In this document: piece by piece, positions 58,046-64,000 of the stretch
Layout: every line of letters begins with the position of its first letter
Position numbering within the stretch: the stretch's first letter is position 1
Assembly (NCBI GenBank): GCA_039105265.1
Contig: JAPFFF010000051.1
Location: 1,103,198 to 1,167,197, forward strand
DNA from: Tritrichomonas musculus
Lineage: Eukaryota > Parabasalia > Tritrichomonadida > Tritrichomonadidae
Length of the DNA stretch: 64,000 bases
Direction of reading: 5' to 3'
Translations under genes and position numbers: made by a program
The notes under the pieces: model-generated
What the model saw: the letters and a program-made list of their open reading frames with translations, nothing else
Database searches by the model: none
What the model was told of the DNA's origin: nothing

Positions 58046-61000
58046 GAACATAGGAAACTCTCATAATCTTTTGAAATTAATATATAATAAAGTATATCAT
58101 ATTATAAGAATATTTTAATAGAAAACATTTTCCCAATTTTGCGTATATACTGAGATATGATTAAAGAAAGTTGCCAAAATTGAGAGGAATTTCTATTCAA
58201 ATGTAGTATAATTTTGTAATTGATTTTTCTCGAAAATTTGGCGGACGATTTTTCTAAAAATTTAATATAATATATAATGCAATATATACTACTATTTAAG
58301 ATAAATGTAATATACCGGTCATTCGTTGGCTCTGTTCTGGAATCGTTTTTTCCAAAAAAAATCGTAAAATCGGCTAAAAATAGTGTAAATCGCTTTATCT
58401 CGGGATATATACTTATAATGCGCAATTTTTTTGCTTAATCGTGTTTTTAACATCATAATAAGAAAAATAACCAATTTTTGGGTAAAAATATTGAATTTTG
58501 GCCGATATTGTTAGTAACGAGTTTTTTTGTATTTTTATCTTAATATAAAAAATCTCATTCTTCACGGATAGGAGTTTTTGGTTATTACTCTATATACAAT
58601 AAACATACAATCCTATAATTTTATAATCATATACAATACAGTAATGCAATTATTGTTATACTGATTATGTAGGTACACCTATTTTTTTTTCTGACATTTA
58701 ATGCAAAAATACAGAAATCAAATTTTTGAAATATATTTTATAAATAACTCGATGCAAAGCGAAGCTAATAAAAATATAACAATTGATATATATTAAGATG
58801 CTTGCAATATATATTCTTATAATACCATAAATTTTGAAACATTTTTACATTTACGTCTGGAGACTCGTTATGAAAATCACAACTTTTTGAAAGACTCTCC
58901 GCCGCGATTTCGCTTAAAATCTGAAATCATCAATAACTGTCTATGGTGAGTATATATTATTAATTTCGAAGCATATCGACATATCTCGAGAGTTTCCTAT
59001 GTTCTATATTTTTTTAAAATTTTTGACATATCATAAAATATTCAAATATTTCTATATATAAAAAGTGAAATGAAAAAATTATCTTTTATTCAGAATCATC
59101 ATCATTAACCAAGTTATTCAACTGCTCATCAGCATTCCAAAATATCATGTTGTTCAAGCCAGCTGTTTTTATCATGCCCGTTGATTTGGTAGAAATTGAA
59201 CGTCGATTTTTTTCATAAAAATTCCCCAAAATCCCACTTAACTCTTGAAATGGCATTTTTCTTGGCTTTGGATCGATTAACTTCAATAATGGCATTTTTC
59301 TTACAATTTGAACATTCTTCCAAAGGTACAATGCTTGCCGAAGATAGTAAATTATTGGACGTTCTTCAACTGGAGTGTTGTCAAAAATTTTCTTCCCACT
59401 GTCACTTCGTGATTCTGGAACTTTTTCTTCAATAGGCATGTTCTTGTACAATTCGTGCTCCAATAGAATGTATTTCATTGATTTCTGGAAATTCACGTGG
59501 CTGTCATCTTTTTTATTATGCCTCCGAACATTTGCAAAATTGTGTTCTTGGTAGTGTGAACTGCATGCACCTGTATCAATAGCTTCTTCAGTGATTATTT
59601 GAGATGCAATTCCAATTGCAGTAAATATGTATTGTTTACACCAATTATCTGTGAAACATCTCATTTTCTTATATGTATTGGGCTGCACACGATAGATCTT
59701 TAAGTTGTGTTCAATGACATATTGTTGCATAAGATAATAAATCAATACAATACTTGCACCAAGTAAAAGATAGTCAATAGTCTCTTGCCGACTTAGTGAA
59801 TTCCTGAATAGTGCCTCTAGTAAGAGTGTAGAAGGAAGCATTGATAAAAGTAAATAAAAGTCTTCGTCATCAATTATTTTTTGAATTGTTTGTAAAGTAA
59901 ACAATTTTTTTGGGAGGTCATCTTCCATTTTACGTCCTTTGTTGTTATCCAATAAGTAAGGAGCAATTCCAATAGTTTTTAAATCTTCTGCAGACCGTGT
60001 TTCATAAGAATCATATGGAGAAACTAGGAATTCTTCAAGAGAGGATTTTCTGTAACGATCTCTTTTTGTCAGGTGCAATGGATCTGAAAAATGAATTAAT
60101 ACTGCAAATATTTTAATTATACCAACAGCACCAAGACTTAGGAATCTTTCGAAGTTACCAATAATTTTGTCGATGAATATATTTGCATATATGCTATAAG
60201 TGTTGTCACCATCAGTGCCTAATCCGATAATACTTATGTTTTTTGGCATGAGTGATATGATCGATTCAATTTTTTCGCGTAACTCTTGTGTTGCCTTACC
60301 TGACGTCGACGGAATACATGCAATTGGAAACTGTTTAAATTCTGGATTTAATGGTGCAAATGTCATACCGAATTCTGCTTGTATCACTGAGTTATAATTT
60401 AATTTAATAAATTCTAAAAATTCGTTGTCATCATTAATAAATGTTTCTGCTAATTCTGGATCGATCTCTTTGAGATTTAGCACGCCATCAATCCTACCAT
60501 TTTTGTTTACTTTGACATACGGTGTAACATATGCAGCATCAACCATGATAACTCCTTTTCCAGTAAAATTATTTGGTAAAAACCTTGACATGATATTCAA
60601 AATATTTTGTATATCGCCATTAAAAATGTCGTCATGTATTCCTAAATTAGCGAGAGCTTGCTTTCTATATGTTGAAGCAGTTTTATATGTTGGAAACAAT
60701 AAATTGGTATTTAAAATATTGAAGTAATGTGGACTCATCATGCTTAACAGTGCAAAGAATTCGTGAAGTCCATCATAACGTCTTCCTTGAGGAAATTTTG
60801 TTATATTATCCCATGTAGCGCCGATGAATCTTAATACTATTGGACTAATATTAATCGTTTTTTGTTTGTCTTCTGGTATATTCAATTTAATTTTCTGTAA
60901 GTCTGCTATTTGTCTTTTTAGCCTTGTATTCTCCAAAATTAACCTTTCATTTTCACCTTGTAATCTTTGATTGTCTTCTAAGAGCTTTTCGTAAGTTTGC

Positions 61001-61144
61001 TGAGATCTTGCTTTTGCTCCTGTTTCGGGAGTAAACCATGATGGATTTCGCTTAGGCGCCATTAAAAAAAAATGATTCTATATTGAAAATTTCAGAGGTT
61101 TTTAAATTTGAAAGGAAAAAAAAGCATGACCACGAAAAATTATA
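58046..61144 (-). mobile_element. 3,099-bp transposon unit, copy 3
   Basis: Third full unit, again abutting and equal in length and order. Confidence 0.88.
59086..61062 (-). CDS. DDE-like transposase, copy 3
   Basis: Equal product to copies 1 and 2, shifted by 3,099 from copy 2. Intact. Confidence 0.78.
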   Translation of the reverse strand: MAPKRNPSWFTPETGAKARSQQTYEKLLEDNQRLQGENERLILENTRLKRQIADLQKIKLNIPEDKQKTINISPIVLRFIGATWDNITKFPQGRRYDGLHEFFALLSMMSPHYFNILNTNLLFPTYKTASTYRKQALANLGIHDDIFNGDIQNILNIMSRFLPNNFTGKGVIMVDAAYVTPYVKVNKNGRIDGVLNLKEIDPELAETFINDDNEFLEFIKLNYNSVIQAEFGMTFAPLNPEFKQFPIACIPSTSGKATQELREKIESIISLMPKNISIIGLGTDGDNTYSIYANIFIDKIIGNFERFLSLGAVGIIKIFAVLIHFSDPLHLTKRDRYRKSSLEEFLVSPYDSYETRSAEDLKTIGIAPYLLDNNKGRKMEDDLPKKLFTLQTIQKIIDDEDFYLLLSMLPSTLLLEALFRNSLSRQETIDYLLLGASIVLIYYLMQQYVIEHNLKIYRVQPNTYKKMRCFTDNWCKQYIFTAIGIASQIITEEAIDTGACSSHYQEHNFANVRRHNKKDDSHVNFQKSMKYILLEHELYKNMPIEEKVPESRSDSGKKIFDNTPVEERPIIYYLRQALYLWKNVQIVRKMPLLKLIDPKPRKMPFQELSGILGNFYEKNRRSISTKSTGMIKTAGLNNMIFWNADEQLNNLVNDDDSE

Positions 61145-63714
61145 GAACATAGGAAACTCTCATAATCTTTTGAAATTAATATATAATAAAGTATATCATA
61201 TTATAAGAATATTTTAATAGAAAACATTTTCCCAATTTTGCGTATATACTGAGATATGATTAAAGAAAGTTGCCAAAATTGAGAGGAATTTCTATTCAAA
61301 TGTAGTATAATTTTGTAATTGATTTTTCTCGAAAATTTGGCGGACGATTTTTCTAAAAATTTAATATAATATATAATGCAATATATACTACTATTTAAGA
61401 TAAATGTAATATACCGGTCATTCGTTGGCTCTGTTCTGGAATCGTTTTTTCCAAAAAAAATCGTAAAATCGGCTAAAAATAGTGTAAATCGCTTTATCTC
61501 GGGATATATACTTATAATGCGCAATTTTTTTGCTTAATCGTGTTTTTAACATCATAATAAGAAAAATAACCAATTTTTGGGTAAAAATATTGAATTTTGG
61601 CCGATATTGTTAGTAACGAGTTTTTTTGTATTTTTATCTTAATATAAAAAATCTCATTCTTCACGGATAGGAGTTTTTGGTTATTACTCTATATACAATA
61701 AACATACAATCCTATAATTTTATAATCATATACAATACAGTAATGCAATTATTGTTATACTGATTATGTAGGTACACCTATTTTTTTTTCTGACATTTAA
61801 TGCAAAAATACAGAAATCAAATTTTTGAAATATATTTTATAAATAACTCGATGCAAAGCGAAGCTAATAAAAATATAACAATTGATATATATTAAGATGC
61901 TTGCAATATATATTCTTATAATACCATAAATTTTGAAACATTTTTACATTTACGTCTGGAGACTCGTTATGAAAATCACAACTTTTTGAAAGACTCTCCG
62001 CCGCGATTTCGCTTAAAATCTGAAATCATCAATAACTGTCTATGGTGAGTATATATTATTAATTTCGAAGCATATCGACATATCTCGAGAGTTTCCTATG
62101 TTCTATATTTTTTTAAAATTTTTGACATATCATAAAATATTCAAATATTTCTATATATAAAAAGTGAAATGAAAAAATTATCTTTTATTCAGAATCATCA
62201 TCATTAACCAAGTTATTCAACTGCTCATCAGCATTCCAAAATATCATGTTGTTCAAGCCAGCTGTTTTTATCATGCCCGTTGATTTGGTAGAAATTGAAC
62301 GTCGATTTTTTTCATAAAAATTCCCCAAAATCCCACTTAACTCTTGAAATGGCATTTTTCTTGGCTTTGGATCGATTAACTTCAATAATGGCATTTTTCT
62401 TACAATTTGAACATTCTTCCAAAGGTACAATGCTTGCCGAAGATAGTAAATTATTGGACGTTCTTCAACTGGAGTGTTGTCAAAAATTTTCTTCCCAATT
62501 GTGTTCTTGGTAGTGTGAACTGCATGCACCTGTATCAATAGCTTCTTCAGTGATTATTTGAGATGCAATTCCAATTGCAGTAAATATGTATTGTTTACAC
62601 CAATTAAAGAGAGGATTTTCTGTAACGATCTCTTTTTGTCAGGTGCAATGGATCTGAAAAATGAATTAATACTGCAAATATTTTAATTATACCAACAGCA
62701 CCAAGACTTAGGAATCTTTCGAAGTTACCAATAATTTTGTCGATGAATATATTTGCATATATGCTATAAGTGTTGTCACCATCAGTGCCTAATCCGATAA
62801 TACTTATGTTTTTTGGCATGAGTGATATGATCGATTCAATTTTTTCGCGTAACTCTTGTGTTGCCTTACCTGACGTCGACGGAATACATGCAATTGGAAA
62901 CTGTTTAAATTCTGGATTTAATGGTGCAAATGTCATACCGAATTCTGCTTGTATCACTGAGTTATAATTTAATTTAATAAATTCTAAAAATTCGTTGTCA
63001 TCATTAATAAATGTTTCTGCTAATTCTGGATCGATCTCTTTGAGATTTAGCACGCCATCAATCCTACCATTTTTGTTTACTTTGACATACGGTGTAACAT
63101 ATGCAGCATCAACCATGATAACTCCTTTTCCAGTAAAATTATTTGGTAAAAACCTTGACATGATATTCAAAATATTTTGTATATCGCCATTAAAAATGTC
63201 GTCATGTATTCCTAAATTAGCGAGAGCTTGCTTTCTATATGTTGAAGCAGTTTTATATGTTGGAAACAATAAATTGGTATTTAAAATATTGAAGTAATGT
63301 GGACTCATCATGCTTAACAGTGCAAAGAATTCGTGAAGTCCATCATAACGTCTTCCTTGAGGAAATTTTGTTATATTATCCCATGTAGCGCCGATGAATC
63401 TTAATACTATTGGACTAATATTAATCGTTTTTTGTTTGTCTTCTGGTATATTCAATTTAATTTTCTGTAAGTCTGCTATTTGTCTTTTTAGCCTTGTATT
63501 CTCCAAAATTAACCTTTCATTTTCACCTTGTAATCTTTGATTGTCTTCTAAGAGCTTTTCGTAAGTTTGCTGAGATCTTGCTTTTGCTCCTGTTTCGGGA
63601 GTAAACCATGATGGATTTCGCTTAGGCGCCATTAAAAAAAAATGATTCTATATTGAAAATTTCAGAGGTTTTTAAATTTGAAAGGAAAAAAAAGCATGAC
63701 CACGAAAAATTATA
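61145..63714 (-). mobile_element. internally deleted transposon unit, copy 4
   Basis: 2,570 bp. Relative to copy 3 it lacks 140 bases after 62497 (copy 3 bases 59399-59538) and 389 bases after about 62606. Everything else matches. Both deletions lie in the transposase gene, leaving the ends intact, the classic pattern of a non-autonomous derivative. Confidence 0.85.
62185..63632 (-). pseudogene. transposase gene of copy 4, broken by two deletions
   Basis: The N-terminal 342 residues are read from 63632, up to RDRYRKSSL just past the SDPLHL motif. The 389-base deletion then removes the insert region. A short piece follows, and the 140-base deletion (not a multiple of three) shifts the frame again before the C-terminal 100 codons (KKIFDNTPVEERPIIYYLRQ onward). 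E506 and its surroundings are lost or out of frame, so no active enzyme is expected, but the N-terminal zipper is kept. Confidence 0.85.
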
Positions 63715-64000
63715 GAACATAGGAAACTCTCATAATCTTTTGAAATTAATATATAATAAAGTATATCATATTATAAGAATATTTTAATAGAAAACATTTT
63801 CCCAATTTTGCGTATATACTGAGATATGATTAAAGAAAGTTGCCAAAATTGAGAGGAATTTCTATTCAAATGTAGTATAATTTTGTAATTGATTTTTCTC
63901 GAAAATTTGGCGGACGATTTTTCTAAAAATTTAATATAATATATAATGCAATATATACTACTATTTAAGATAAATGTAATATACCGGTCATTCGTTGGCT
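63715..64000 (-). mobile_element. transposon unit copy 5, cut by window edge
   Basis: The first 286 bases of a further unit, identical in the part seen to the start of copies 1-4. The array therefore continues past the window. Confidence 0.85.

Larger units (their letters stand above)
51848..64000. repeat. head-to-tail array of the 3,099-bp unit
   Basis: Units start at 51848, 54947, 58046, 61145 and 63715. The first three are 3,099 bp each and the 658-residue products are the same. The fourth is 2,570 bp owing to two internal deletions. The fifth is cut by the window edge. I saw no base differences between full units in the lines compared. The right end of the array is not in the window. Confidence 0.92.

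Overview
The window looks like nuclear DNA of a parabasalid protist, most likely Tritrichomonas foetus or a close relative. The DNA is very AT-rich, long intergenic regions are nearly free of G+C, and most genes are uninterrupted. The gene families are trichomonad ones: DUF3447/ankyrin proteins, BspA-like leucine-rich repeats, TKL and CAMK-type kinases, a coiled-coil glycine-rich protein and an RBR ubiquitin ligase. Five eukaryotic-type tRNA genes with A and B boxes are present. The species is inferred from family content, because no rRNA or other marker lies in the window.

Layout. 0-13 kb: an old-yellow-enzyme-like flavin oxidoreductase, a CAMK/SNF1-like kinase, a large acidic protein with one hydrophobic segment, a decayed leucine-rich-repeat gene, two small unknown proteins, and a glycine-rich gene with one in-frame stop. 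13.5-19 kb: a decayed TA-flanked Tc1/mariner-like element, then kinase and Sel1 debris containing a small TTAA-flanked element and a kinase split across an inversion junction. 19.6-23.6 kb: two identical tRNA-Ala genes bracket a DUF3447 gene that is followed by eight ankyrin-repeat modules with an exact 187-bp period. 24-34 kb: RBR ligase, DUF3447-LRR gene, dead FMN-reductase-like gene, START-domain protein, tRNA-Gln, frameshifted HxxxDG acyltransferase-like gene, tRNA-Glu. 34.8-45 kb: a long DUF3447-LRR gene, a roughly 1500-residue TKL kinase with ubiquitin-like N-terminal segments, and an amino-acid transporter. 45-51.6 kb: tRNA-Asp and three more DUF3447 genes. 51,848 to the end: a head-to-tail array of a 3,099-bp mobile element coding for a 658-residue DDE-like transposase (three intact copies, one internally deleted, one cut by the window edge).

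Most of the genes cannot be placed in one pathway. The theme is expansion and decay of repeat-protein families (ankyrin, LRR, Sel1, kinase) together with recent transposon amplification. Five DUF3447 paralogues break at the same place, where the first ankyrin repeat should pass into the next. Four of the breaks contain related AT-rich spacer sequence, and in one paralogue the spacer behaves as a GT-AG intron. This is the most unusual signal in the window, with the 187-bp array and the identical tandem transposon units next. The coordinates of long open frames were given with starts that may be TTG, so starts were moved to ATG where the sequence required it.
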